64,000 bases of DNA from Dyadobacter jiangsuensis (lineage in GTDB: Bacteria; Bacteroidota; Bacteroidia; Cytophagales; Spirosomataceae). Where the stretch lies: NCBI RefSeq assembly GCF_003014695.1, contig NZ_PYAS01000014.1, positions 1-64,000 on the forward strand, in the 5' to 3' direction. The notes under the pieces were generated by a model. That model did no database searches, had not been told where the DNA came from, and saw only the letters and a list, made by a program, of their open reading frames with translations. A program made the translations under genes and the position numbers. Below are positions 15,965-25,395 of the stretch, in pieces (position 1 is the stretch's first letter; every line of letters begins with the position of its first letter).

Positions 15965-17584
15965 ATGGAAAACGAAAAGGCATCTAACAGCTACCCCAGG
16001 AGCGGCTCCAAAACCGGTAACGGTACCAAGCGGGCTTTTGCTCCGAGAACGCCATCCAACGATCAGGTTTTCAGCAAATTACCACCTCAGGCAATCGACC
16101 TGGAAGAGGCGGTTTTGGGCGCTTTGATGATCGAAAAGGATGCCCTCACGGCGGTAGCGGATATCCTCCGTCCGGATAGTTTTTACAAGGAGTCTCACGT
16201 CCGCATTTACAGCGCGATCGTCACGCTCTTCGCCGACTCGGAGCCTATCGATATGCTGACGGTGACGGCCAAATTGCGTAGCACCGGAGAACTTGAACTG
16301 GTCGGTGGCGCATCGTACATTATGGAGCTGACCAGCAAAGTCAACTCCGCGGCCAACATCGAATTCCACGCTCGTATTATCTCGCAGGCCTACATCAAAC
16401 GGGAGCTCATCAAAGTCTCCTCCGAGATTCAGCGCGAGGCTTATGAAGATACGACCGACGTGTTCCGTTTGCTCGACAAAACAGAGCAGTCGCTTTTCGC
16501 GATTTCAGAATCCAATATCAAGAAAAACTACGCCGACATGGGCGCGCTCATGCGCCAGGCGCTGGCCGAACTCGACCAGAAAAAGAATAATAAGGACGGT
16601 CTTACCGGCGTACCGTCCGGTTTCAGTGCGCTAGACAGGCTCACTTCCGGCTGGCAAAAGACGGAATTGATGATCCTCGCGGCACGCCCCGGTATGGGTA
16701 AAACGGCATTCGTCGTGTCCTCGCTGCGGAATGCGGCTGTGGATTTCAATATTCCGGTGGCGATATTCTCTTTGGAGATGTCCTCGGTGCAGCTGGTCAA
16801 TCGTTTGATTTCCGCCGAGGCTGAGATTGATAGTGAGAAAATCCGTAAAGGAAGCCTGGCACCGCACGAATGGGAGCAATTGCACCACCGCATTCACCGG
16901 CTGACTAATGCCCCCATTTACATTGACGACACCCCTGCCCTTTCGGTACTTGAACTGCGTGCCAAATGCCGCCGTTTGAAAGCGCAGCACGATATTCAGA
17001 TGATCGTAATCGACTACCTGCAGCTCATGACCGGCGATACGGGCGGTAAAAGCCCCGGCAACCGTGAACAGGAGATTGCGATGATCTCACGATCGTTGAA
17101 AAACCTTGCAAAGGAACTCGATGTGCCGGTAATCGCGCTGTCGCAGCTAAGCCGGGCCGTTGAAACGCGTGGCGGTGAAAAACGCCCGCAGCTCTCCGAT
17201 TTGAGGGAATCCGGTTCCATCGAGCAGGATGCGGATATGGTAATCTTCCTGTACCGTCCTGAATACTACGGCATTACGGAAGACGAAGCAGGCAACTCGG
17301 TGGCGGGTGTAGGTGAGGTAATTCTGGCTAAAAACCGTGCAGGTTCACTGGATACGATCCAACTTCGCTTTATTGGTAAATACACCAAGTTCGCCGATCT
17401 CGATTCGGGCTTCACACCTGCCCCATTCTCGATCGACCGCCCGATTCAGACCTCAAATCCGATATCATCATTCGAAAGCCAGGCCAAGCCTACGGCACCA
17501 GCCATGGGTGGAACACTCCGCAGCCGCGCCAACGACCTGAGCAACTTCGATTACAAAGGCCCGGAAAGCGAACCGCCTTTCTGA
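15965..17584 (+). CDS. dnaB: Replicative DNA helicase DnaB
   Basis: 539 residues. A Ser/Gly-rich N-terminal tail (1-35) precedes the DnaB N domain (PPQAIDLEEAVLGALMIEKDAL) and the RecA-like helicase domain with Walker A RPGMGKT (241-247, K246), the IDYLQLM Walker B region, ALSQLSRAVETR and the DLRESGSIEQDADMV region. It unwinds the fork as a hexamer. No intein is present. The C-terminal ~70 residues are low complexity, as in other Bacteroidota DnaB. It is monocistronic and ends at a strong terminator. Confidence 0.97.
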   Translation: MENEKASNSYPRSGSKTGNGTKRAFAPRTPSNDQVFSKLPPQAIDLEEAVLGALMIEKDALTAVADILRPDSFYKESHVRIYSAIVTLFADSEPIDMLTVTAKLRSTGELELVGGASYIMELTSKVNSAANIEFHARIISQAYIKRELIKVSSEIQREAYEDTTDVFRLLDKTEQSLFAISESNIKKNYADMGALMRQALAELDQKKNNKDGLTGVPSGFSALDRLTSGWQKTELMILAARPGMGKTAFVVSSLRNAAVDFNIPVAIFSLEMSSVQLVNRLISAEAEIDSEKIRKGSLAPHEWEQLHHRIHRLTNAPIYIDDTPALSVLELRAKCRRLKAQHDIQMIVIDYLQLMTGDTGGKSPGNREQEIAMISRSLKNLAKELDVPVIALSQLSRAVETRGGEKRPQLSDLRESGSIEQDADMVIFLYRPEYYGITEDEAGNSVAGVGEVILAKNRAGSLDTIQLRFIGKYTKFADLDSGFTPAPFSIDRPIQTSNPISSFESQAKPTAPAMGGTLRSRANDLSNFDYKGPESEPPF

Positions 17585-17611
17585 TACGCTATTGATTTGA
17601 ACAATAATATT

Positions 17612-17644
17612 AAAGGCCGGAAATGATCGCTCATTCCGGCCTTT
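17612..17644 (+). terminator. Intrinsic terminator after dnaB
   Basis: A hairpin of AAAGGCCGGAAATGA with TCATTCCGGCCTTT, followed by CTTTG. It lies 28 bp after the dnaB stop and directly before the GTCA word array, so a conventional terminator and an array coexist here. Confidence 0.85.
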
Positions 17645-17648
17645 CTTT

Positions 17649-17815
17649 GTCAGGTGTGGCTAGTGATTGTCAAGAATTGTCTGGTGTAGTCAAGCGTGGT
17701 CAAGAGTTTTCTAGTCATTCTTGACAATACCTGACAATTCTTGACAATACCTGACTACCCCTGACTACCCCTGACTACACCTGACTGCACCTGACTACAC
17801 CTGACTATTCCTGAC
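17649..17815. repeat. GTCA decamer word array, locus B
   Basis: The left arm has six 10-nt words at 17649-17708 (GTCAGGTGTG, a degenerate word, GTCAAGAATT, GTCTGGTGTA, GTCAAGCGTG, GTCAAGAGTT). The right arm is longer: consecutive 10-nt words with TGAC in exact phase from 17721 to 17815, including near-identical CTGACTACAC copies that look like recent slippage. It fills the gap between the dnaB terminator and the convergent rlmD stop. Confidence 0.85.
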
Positions 17816-17839
17816 CCTTCCTCCCACGCTAGCAACTTG

Positions 17840-19237
17840 CTATTTCCGTACCAGCAATGCTACATTTTCGACGTGGTGCGTATTCGGGAACATATCTACG
17901 GGCTGTACGCGCGTCACTTCGTAATCATCTGCCATTAATGCCAGGTCGCGCGCTTGCGTGGCCGTGTTGCAGCTCACGTACACGACGCGGTCGGGTGCGG
18001 CTTTCAGGATCGTTTCGATCACAGGCACGTCCATTCCGGCACGTGGCGGATCGGTAATGATCACGTCCGGGCGGCCGTGCGTATGCAGGAAGCTCTCGTT
18101 CATGATCGCGCGCATATCGCCTGCGAAGAATGAAGTATTGGTGATGCCATTCAGCTCGGAGTTAATGCGCGCATCCTGCACGGCTGCTTCCACATACTCC
18201 ACGCCTACCACTTTCTTTGCGCTCCGGGCCACGAAGTTGGCAATGGTTCCGGTACCGGTGTAAAGGTCATAAACCGATTCATTACCCGTGAGCTGCGCAT
18301 AATCGCGCGCCACACTGAAAAGCTTGTACGCCTGCTCTGAGTTGGTCTGATAGAACGATTTCGGCCCCACGAGGAACGTCAGATCTTCCATCGTTTCGCG
18401 GATTACCTTATCACCGGCGTAATAGATCACTTCCTGGTCCTGATAAGAATCATTTCCTTTCAGGTTCACGATGTAGTTCAGTGAAGTGATTTCCGGATGA
18501 TTTTGATGCAAAAACGCCATCACTTCCGCGATAATTTCATCGTTTTGCTCCCCAAATTGCACGATCACCATCACGTCGCCAGAATTGGCTGTACGGATGA
18601 TCACGTTACGCATGACGCCTACATTAAAACGTACGTCGTAATAAGGATACCCTTTTTCCTCCGAAAAGTGGTGCAGCGAGTTCCGGATCGCGTTCGACGG
18701 GTCCGGTTGGAGGTGGCAGTGGTCTACGGTGAATATCTTATCAAAGCGCTTCGGCACGTGGAAGCCCAATGCGGTTTTGGCAAATGGCTGTCCCGAATCG
18801 AGCTGCTCCTTGGTGAGCCAGCGCCAATTCGAGAAAGTGAATTCCAACTTATTGCGGTAGTATTCAGTCTTAGGGGCAGCGATAATCTCGTTAATCTCAA
18901 CATTCCTGATCTTTCCTATCCTTTCAAAATGATCCACTACCTGCTGCCTTTTGAACCTGAGCTGATGCTCGTAGCCGATATGCTGCCACTTACAGCCCCC
19001 GCACACGCCGAAATGTTCGCAATAGGGTTCCGTACGTAAGGCCGATTGTGAATGGATTTTGGTAACGATGGCCTCCTTCAATTTTTTCTTGGTGCGAACA
19101 ACCTGAAGATCGACGATGTCACCAGGAGCCACATTACCTTCTACAAAGATTACGCCGTCTTCCGATTTAAATATACATTTGCCTTCTGCCGCAAAATCGG
19201 TAATTTCAACGTACTCGTACTTGTTACTCTTAGACAT
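17840..19237 (-). CDS. rlmD: 23S rRNA (uracil-1939-C5)-methyltransferase-like, TRAM type
   Basis: 465 residues. An N-terminal TRAM domain (about 5-62) is followed by the iron-sulfur cysteine cluster CEHFGVCGGC (C73, C79, C82). The SAM-dependent domain holds YDLYTGTGTIANF, the substrate motif TDPPRAGMD and the catalytic-cysteine loop VYVSCNTATQARDL. It matches the RumA/RlmD family that makes m5U in 23S rRNA. Bacteroidota can carry more than one paralogue, so the exact uridine is inferred. It is convergent with dnaB and divergent from the type-B sorted protein at 19303. Confidence 0.9.
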   Translation of the reverse strand: MSKSNKYEYVEITDFAAEGKCIFKSEDGVIFVEGNVAPGDIVDLQVVRTKKKLKEAIVTKIHSQSALRTEPYCEHFGVCGGCKWQHIGYEHQLRFKRQQVVDHFERIGKIRNVEINEIIAAPKTEYYRNKLEFTFSNWRWLTKEQLDSGQPFAKTALGFHVPKRFDKIFTVDHCHLQPDPSNAIRNSLHHFSEEKGYPYYDVRFNVGVMRNVIIRTANSGDVMVIVQFGEQNDEIIAEVMAFLHQNHPEITSLNYIVNLKGNDSYQDQEVIYYAGDKVIRETMEDLTFLVGPKSFYQTNSEQAYKLFSVARDYAQLTGNESVYDLYTGTGTIANFVARSAKKVVGVEYVEAAVQDARINSELNGITNTSFFAGDMRAIMNESFLHTHGRPDVIITDPPRAGMDVPVIETILKAAPDRVVYVSCNTATQARDLALMADDYEVTRVQPVDMFPNTHHVENVALLVRK

Positions 19238-19302
19238 TATTTCCTGTTTTAATTACTAATCCCAATATCCTATCGGATCAATTTTACTGCCGCATCATTC
19301 TC

Positions 19303-21510
19303 ATGAAAAAACGGTTCATCTTATTTATTCTGATGCTGTTTGCCATTTGCGACGCCAGCGCCACACACATCGTCGGCGGGCAGCTCTTCATCACGCAAAC
19401 CCAGGATCCCCGGTACAACTACAACATGGGCCTCACGATGTACTTCGATGCCCTCAATGGTAATCCCGGCGCAGAAGACCCGTTCGTCACAATTTATGTG
19501 TTCAGAAAGCGAGACAATGTGCTCATAGGCTCTCTTGAAGCCCCAAAAATAGAACGAAAATCGGTCAACTACGCAAACCCGCTCTGCGGAATCTCGACAC
19601 TCCAGACCTGGCAGATCACTTACAGCGCCGCAGTACGGCTTGTTCCCACCGATTTTGCCGATGCCGAGGGCTATTATATGGTATGGGATCGATGCTGCCG
19701 TAACGGGACAATTACGAACATTCAGGCACCCGGTGATGCCGGCAGCCTCTTTTACCTCGAATTCCCGCCGCTTTTCAAGAATAATGCCAATTTCAAAAAC
19801 TCTTCCCCTGTCTTTCCTGAAATCAAAGGCGATTACGCCTGCGTCAATTCACCATTTCTCTTCGATTTCGGAGGAACCGATGCCGATGGCGACAGCCTCG
19901 TGTATTCACTCATTACGCCTATGCAGGGCTATGCCGACAAGGCTAACCCGAGCGCACCTGCCCGTGGTTCATCCAACTACCCACGCCTGACCTGGATCGA
20001 TGGCATTTCGGTCAGTAATATGATCCCGGGCCCCGTTCCCCTGAAAGTAAACAAATCGACGGGAATGCTGTCCGTAACAGCTGGTTCCGTGGGGTTGTAT
20101 GTGTTCGCGGTGCAGGTCGAGGAATACCGTAATGGCGTTAAAATCGGGATGCTGACGCGCGATTTTCAGCTCAAAGTGGTCGATTGCCCCAAAATGGACC
20201 CTCCCAAGCTGTTGTTCAAACCCAAAGGCAAGAGTACCTATTACACTGAAAACGAGATTATCACAATCAAAAAGGGCGATCCGAACTGCTTTGAAGTAAT
20301 GGTTACCGATCCTACCGTGAACCAGATTGTGGCCGTTGATGGCCATGCCGTAAACAATTCAAAGGACTATTTTACGGTACTGCCTGCCCAATTCACCACA
20401 AGGATCCCGAACGACACCCTCAAATTCCAGGTCTGCCTCGAAGATTGCTTCGTCACCTACGATAACCGCCCGATCAAGATCCAGCTCGTGGCACAGGACG
20501 GCAGCTGCCCTTTCCCGCTGACCGACACCCTCAATATCTACATCCGCCGGGAAAGCAGCGGCAATAATGCCCCTACCGTCACGACCTCCCTCACGAGCGA
20601 CTACGTACACGTGACCGCGGGCGTCCCCGTGACCTTCGACGTGTACGGAAAAGACCCCGACAAGGATAATCTGGCACTTTCAGGTCGCGGTCAGGATTTC
20701 AATATGACCGATATGGGGATGGATTTCAAACCCGCCAGCGGCCAGGCAACCGTACAGCAGAAGTTTACATGGGTACCTCCATGCAATGCCAAAAAGGGCG
20801 ATACCCTCGCTGTCGATTTCAAAGTGGAGGATATGCGCTGCGAAGGCAACCCGATGCCCGTTTCGAAACCGGTGTATTTCATCGTGGATGAATCGCCCAA
20901 CCGGGCACCGTCGGTGAAAACCTCCCTGCCCGTTCAGGAAATCACCTACCAGATCGGCAGCTCATCCGGCATTACCTTCGATGTGCTGGCAAGCGATCCC
21001 GACACGAATATGATCGTTCTGACGGCCGCGGGGCGTGGATTTGACATGAAGGATGCCGGAATGATTTTCGAGGCCAAAACAGGCGTAAAATCGATCACCT
21101 CTCCATACGCCTGGAATCCCGAATGCTCAGTACTCAACGGCCAGCCCGAACAAACTTTCATGGTCGATTTCGTTACCCAGGATAAGAGCTGTGCAGCCGC
21201 CACCGATACCACTACCGTAAAGCTTACCATCAAGGACAACGGCTCTACCCCATTCCCTGAATTCCCGAATGTCATCACGCCGAATGGCGACGGCAAAAAC
21301 GATTGCCTTGTGTTCGACGAACTACCGACCGACAATTGCGATGACTATTTCAAGGACATCACCGTATTCAATCGCTGGGGCAAGCAGGTCTATTATTCCA
21401 AGGTAAGACCCAACAACTGGTGCCCCGACAAGATCTCCGGCGGCTACTATTACTTCCTTATACAGTATACCAAGCGCTCCTACAAAGGCGGGCTCACAGT
21501 TCTTAAATAA
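19303..21510 (+). CDS. Large secreted surface protein with T9SS type-B (CHU_C) sorting domain
   Basis: 735 residues. A signal peptide (KKRFILFILMLFAICDASA) is followed by ATHIVGGQLFIT, an opening common in gliding-associated surface proteins. Several immunoglobulin-like beta repeats follow, two with matching phrases: GSSSGITFDVLASDPDTNMIVLTAAG and GVPVTFDVYGKDPDKDNLALSG. The last ~85 residues are the gliding-motility C-terminal domain (FPNVITPNGDGKNDCLVF, FNRWGKQVYYS, SGGYYYFLIQY, YKGGLTVLK), marking type IX export and surface attachment. Ligand unknown. Monocistronic, with a strong terminator. Confidence 0.9.
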   Translation: MKKRFILFILMLFAICDASATHIVGGQLFITQTQDPRYNYNMGLTMYFDALNGNPGAEDPFVTIYVFRKRDNVLIGSLEAPKIERKSVNYANPLCGISTLQTWQITYSAAVRLVPTDFADAEGYYMVWDRCCRNGTITNIQAPGDAGSLFYLEFPPLFKNNANFKNSSPVFPEIKGDYACVNSPFLFDFGGTDADGDSLVYSLITPMQGYADKANPSAPARGSSNYPRLTWIDGISVSNMIPGPVPLKVNKSTGMLSVTAGSVGLYVFAVQVEEYRNGVKIGMLTRDFQLKVVDCPKMDPPKLLFKPKGKSTYYTENEIITIKKGDPNCFEVMVTDPTVNQIVAVDGHAVNNSKDYFTVLPAQFTTRIPNDTLKFQVCLEDCFVTYDNRPIKIQLVAQDGSCPFPLTDTLNIYIRRESSGNNAPTVTTSLTSDYVHVTAGVPVTFDVYGKDPDKDNLALSGRGQDFNMTDMGMDFKPASGQATVQQKFTWVPPCNAKKGDTLAVDFKVEDMRCEGNPMPVSKPVYFIVDESPNRAPSVKTSLPVQEITYQIGSSSGITFDVLASDPDTNMIVLTAAGRGFDMKDAGMIFEAKTGVKSITSPYAWNPECSVLNGQPEQTFMVDFVTQDKSCAAATDTTTVKLTIKDNGSTPFPEFPNVITPNGDGKNDCLVFDELPTDNCDDYFKDITVFNRWGKQVYYSKVRPNNWCPDKISGGYYYFLIQYTKRSYKGGLTVLK

Positions 21511-21523
21511 CTATTAATCAACT

Positions 21524-21564
21524 AAATACCCCGTAGCATTTCATATGAATGTTACGGGGTATTT
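21524..21564 (+). terminator. Intrinsic terminator after the type-B sorted protein
   Basis: A 17-bp stem (AAATACCCCGTAGCATT with AATGTTACGGGGTATTT, one G-T pair) and a 7-nt loop, followed by GTTTTA. It starts 14 bp after the stop. Confidence 0.85.
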
Positions 21565-21570
21565 GTTTTA

Positions 21571-21956
21571 TATGTAGTTCCCTAACAGTAAGTTTCATAT
21601 GAACATTTTGTATTAAAAGTTTTATACTTTTAATATTTTTTAAACATATTAAACATGTTATACTTATAATAAGCTATTAATACATTATATACATTTAAAA
21701 CATATATAACATTTAATACGTCTGATACTTATTATATTGATAGTGAATACCAAATAATCCCTGCTTTTAAAACTTTCTCCGCAGGAATGCAGCGTTTTCA
21801 GAGCCCGCCCGTCTTTTAAAAAGATAAATAAATACTGACATATTAATAAAAAATCTTATTAATTTATCTGCGTCTTTACGGCGTAGTATTTCTATTGCCC
21901 CGAAAATCTTTTCTACACAATTACAGTAACTGCTCGTACCTCTAAATCTCTTTTGT
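21571..21956. other. AT-rich intergenic island before the first susC
   Basis: No gene is seen. 21580-21760 is almost pure A/T and dense in the words ATACTT, TTTAATA and ACATTTAA, resembling the islands at 28300-28680 and 48050-48370. The rest (21760-21956) is mixed sequence that must hold the susC promoter and leader. I cannot place its elements with confidence. Confidence 0.5.
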
Positions 21957-24900
21957 ATGAAGAAAATGTACCTTCTGCACAGCGCGTACTTATTACGGCT
22001 GCTGTGCCTGATCCTTGGGAGTTGTCTCACGCTGCACGCCCAAAATGTAAAGGTTACCGGAACGGTCACCTCAGCCTCCGACAACGCGGCACTTGTCGGG
22101 ATCTCCATCCTCGTAAAAGGCACCAATAATGGCACTACGTCCAACGCGGCCGGGGAATATGCGATCAACGCCCCTTCCGGCGGAACGCTTGTTTTCTCGT
22201 TCGTCGGCTTTGAAAAAAAGGAAGTGCAGGTCAATAACCAGAGCGTGATCAATGTGGTCCTGAAAGAGGATAATCAGCAGCTCAACGAAGTGGTAGTTAC
22301 TGCGTTGGGTGTTAAGCGTGAGAAAAAGCAGCTCGGCTATACTGTTTCGGAGATCGCTGGTGCTAAAATGGCCGCTACGAACGAGCTGAGCCCCATCAGC
22401 GCATTGCAAGGACGCATTCCCGGCGTGCAGATCGACCAGGGTGCTGGCGGGCTCATGGGTAACACCAAAATTCTGATCCGCGGAAATTCTACGCTCGGCG
22501 TTAATAATCAGCCCATTTTCGTCGTCGACGGCGTGATTCTCGACAACGACGTGTACGACGGCAGCAGCGGCCCCCGCGACTTCGGAAACTCGCTTAAAAA
22601 CCTCAATATGGAGGATTTTGAGAGCGTTTCGGTGCTCAAAGGTTCGGCAGCCGCGGCATTGTACGGCACCCGGGCAATCAATGGGGTGATTCTGATCACC
22701 ACCAAGAAAGGCGCTCAGCGCAAAGGCATTGGTGTGAGCGTTTCGCAGACTTTCAATATGCAGAAACCCTATCGCGGGCCCGATTTCCAGAACGAATATG
22801 GCGGTGGTACAGTAGGCGCATTCTTCACCGACACCCGCGACCCGAACTACAAACCGGACGAAAGCTGGACCACCAAGGTCTTCCCAACCAATGCGCAGGG
22901 CCAGCCCTATATCGACCGGCAAATGAACCGCGAGCTGGAAAACTGGGGCCCGCGCTTCGCCAATCAGCAAGTGGTTGATTACGACGGCAAAATGACCACT
23001 TACCAGGCCTATCCAAACAACTACCTGGATGCATTCCAGACAGGAAAAGGCAGCCTGACGAACGTGGCGATTGATGGTGGCAACGAGCGCTCTACGTTCC
23101 GATTCTCCTACAACCGCGTCGACAGCCGGGGTATCAATTTCAAAAACAACCTCGATAAGAATGCATTCAACCTGCGCGCGACCCAGAACCTGAACAAATT
23201 CCTCGTGGCCGACGTCACCGCCGACTACACCACGACGGAAGGTACCAATCCGCCCTCGCTCAGCCTGAACAACTACATCTGGATTTTCCCGCGCAACTAC
23301 GATACCCGATACTGGATGCAGCGTCAGAATTACCTGGGTTACAAAGGCGGATTGCGGAACGTGAGTGACGTGAACGAGCCGAATCTCGTCCCGGGCGCCG
23401 ATTACTGGTTCAATATCTTTGAAAATAATTATAGCCAGCGCGAGCAAATGGTGCGGGGGCGTCTCGCGCTGACTGCCACCGTCACCGACTGGCTCAAATT
23501 GCAGATCGAAGGCAATTTCAACAACCTGTACACGAAGAGCGAAATCAAGGAGCTCGGCCAGGGCGTGAACTTCACCGGCGGCCGCTACGGGCTAGGGCAT
23601 TCGACGAAGCAAACAAACTTCATGAAATGGCTCGCGATTTTTAATAAACCCATCACCAAAGACCTGGATTTCAACGGCTACATCGGTGGAGAATCGCAGC
23701 AATACAGCCTGTCGTTCAACAATGCAGAAACGGTAGGCGGGCTTTCGTACCCCGGTAACTTCTTCCTGGCCAACTCGGTGCAATCGCAGAAATCGGAAGG
23801 AGGGATCAAGACGCGGCGTTCTTATAAGTCACTGTATGCCAGTGCAGATTTCGCATGGCGCGAGCAGCTTTTCCTGCAAACAACCTGGCGTGGCGACTGG
23901 TCGTCGGCGCTGACCTATTCCAATGGGTCGGGCAACAACTTTTACAATTATCCTTCCGCCAGCTTGTCCTGGATTTTTACACAATCCTTCCATTCGTCCC
24001 TGCCTAACTGGCTCAGCTATGGAAAGTTGAGGGGAAATCTGGCAGCGTTGGGCGGCGATATCGAGCCGTTTCTGCTCAACCCGGGATTCAAGTTCGGAGG
24101 CTATACCAATGCCGGAGGCTTCGGCGACCAGGCATTGTCGACATTCAGCGCGCAATCGACCTTGCAGACCAATATCAAGCCCCTGCGCAAGATCGCTAAG
24201 GAGATCGGTCTGGAAGTGAAGGTGTTGAACAACCGGCTGGGGCTCGATTTATCGGTATACCGCGATAATTCCCGCAACCAACCGATCCCGATTTCTGCGG
24301 CCATTGAAACGGGCGTGAACAGCATTCTGATCAACGCAGGGAATATCCAGAACACCGGCATCGAGATCGCGCTCGACGCAACGCCGATCAAAATCGGTGC
24401 CTTTTCCTGGAACAGCACTGTCACATTCTCGCGTAACCGCAACAAAATCATCGAGTTGTATGGCGACCGCGAGTACTATGCCCTGGCCGACGAATCGGGA
24501 GGCGGTAACGACCTCATTCCTTACGCCAAAGTGGGCGGCACTTACGGTGTGATCCGCACCAAAATTGCCGCGGCGCGCTTCCAGGGGACCGATGCGAACG
24601 ATCCGCGCAACGGAATGCCGATCCTATCGTGGCGCGGCGACGCCCGCGCCGCTTTCCCGGCGCGCAGCAACGAATGGAAAGACGTGGGGGATATCAACGC
24701 CAAATTCCGTGGCGGGTGGGATAATACATTCTCTTACAAAAGGCTGTCGCTCAACGTATTATTCGATGCCAAGATCGGCGGCGATATGATCATCACTTCG
24801 CTCCGCTATGGCACACACACGGGTGTTTTCAAAAATTCACTCCAAGGCCGCGACGCCGATCACGGCGGAATCGTCTTCCAAAGCAAGTTTGACGGCAAAA

Positions 24901-25352
24901 CCTATGACGACGGCATTCTGCCCGAGGGCGTTTTCGCGGCAGGACAAACGATCACGCAGCCTGATGGCTTCAATGTGAACGTCGGCGGGATGACTTTCAG
25001 GGAAGCTTATGAAAAAGGCCTGGTCGAACCGACCCATTTGCCGCAATACAACTACCGCTACGGCTCATTCTCGACCGCTGTTGGCGACTACTGGATTTCG
25101 GAAAACTCGTGGATTTCGCTGCGCCAGGTTTCGCTCAGCTATCAGTTCCCTCAATCGCTTTGCGAGAAAATCAAGCTTAATGCATTGTCGGTCAACCTCG
25201 TAGGACGCGATTTGCTTTACCTGTACAACACATTGCCGCTGAATTTCAACCCCGCCTCAAACTTCTCGAACAGCACCGCGGTGCAGAAAGAGGTCGGTTT
25301 TATTCCGCCGATGACCCGCGCCCTGGGTGTTACGCTCCGTGCTGCATTCTGA
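21957..25352 (+). CDS. SusC/RagA-family TonB-dependent outer membrane receptor
   Basis: 1131 residues. A signal sequence ending near LTLHAQ is followed by a carboxypeptidase-regulatory-like domain (VTGTVTSASDNAALVGISI ... VLKEDNQ, about 30-115) and the SusC motif LNEVVVTALGV. The plug (about 130-240, with PIFVVDGVILDND and LKGSAAAALYGTRAINGVI) and a C-terminal beta-barrel complete the protein. It imports glycans or other large nutrients with the SusD partner 43 bp downstream. No glycoside hydrolase or regulator lies beside the pair, so the substrate is unknown. It lacks an N-terminal STN signalling domain. Confidence 0.95.
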   Translation: MKKMYLLHSAYLLRLLCLILGSCLTLHAQNVKVTGTVTSASDNAALVGISILVKGTNNGTTSNAAGEYAINAPSGGTLVFSFVGFEKKEVQVNNQSVINVVLKEDNQQLNEVVVTALGVKREKKQLGYTVSEIAGAKMAATNELSPISALQGRIPGVQIDQGAGGLMGNTKILIRGNSTLGVNNQPIFVVDGVILDNDVYDGSSGPRDFGNSLKNLNMEDFESVSVLKGSAAAALYGTRAINGVILITTKKGAQRKGIGVSVSQTFNMQKPYRGPDFQNEYGGGTVGAFFTDTRDPNYKPDESWTTKVFPTNAQGQPYIDRQMNRELENWGPRFANQQVVDYDGKMTTYQAYPNNYLDAFQTGKGSLTNVAIDGGNERSTFRFSYNRVDSRGINFKNNLDKNAFNLRATQNLNKFLVADVTADYTTTEGTNPPSLSLNNYIWIFPRNYDTRYWMQRQNYLGYKGGLRNVSDVNEPNLVPGADYWFNIFENNYSQREQMVRGRLALTATVTDWLKLQIEGNFNNLYTKSEIKELGQGVNFTGGRYGLGHSTKQTNFMKWLAIFNKPITKDLDFNGYIGGESQQYSLSFNNAETVGGLSYPGNFFLANSVQSQKSEGGIKTRRSYKSLYASADFAWREQLFLQTTWRGDWSSALTYSNGSGNNFYNYPSASLSWIFTQSFHSSLPNWLSYGKLRGNLAALGGDIEPFLLNPGFKFGGYTNAGGFGDQALSTFSAQSTLQTNIKPLRKIAKEIGLEVKVLNNRLGLDLSVYRDNSRNQPIPISAAIETGVNSILINAGNIQNTGIEIALDATPIKIGAFSWNSTVTFSRNRNKIIELYGDREYYALADESGGGNDLIPYAKVGGTYGVIRTKIAAARFQGTDANDPRNGMPILSWRGDARAAFPARSNEWKDVGDINAKFRGGWDNTFSYKRLSLNVLFDAKIGGDMIITSLRYGTHTGVFKNSLQGRDADHGGIVFQSKFDGKTYDDGILPEGVFAAGQTITQPDGFNVNVGGMTFREAYEKGLVEPTHLPQYNYRYGSFSTAVGDYWISENSWISLRQVSLSYQFPQSLCEKIKLNALSVNLVGRDLLYLYNTLPLNFNPASNFSNSTAVQKEVGFIPPMTRALGVTLRAAF

Positions 25353-25395
25353 ATATAACCGACTCTTGTTCAGTCATTTTTTAAAGAAATTTCAA

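Noticed and set aside
22071..23447. Long minus-strand frame opposite the first susC
   Set aside because: Shadow frame inside a clear SusC protein.
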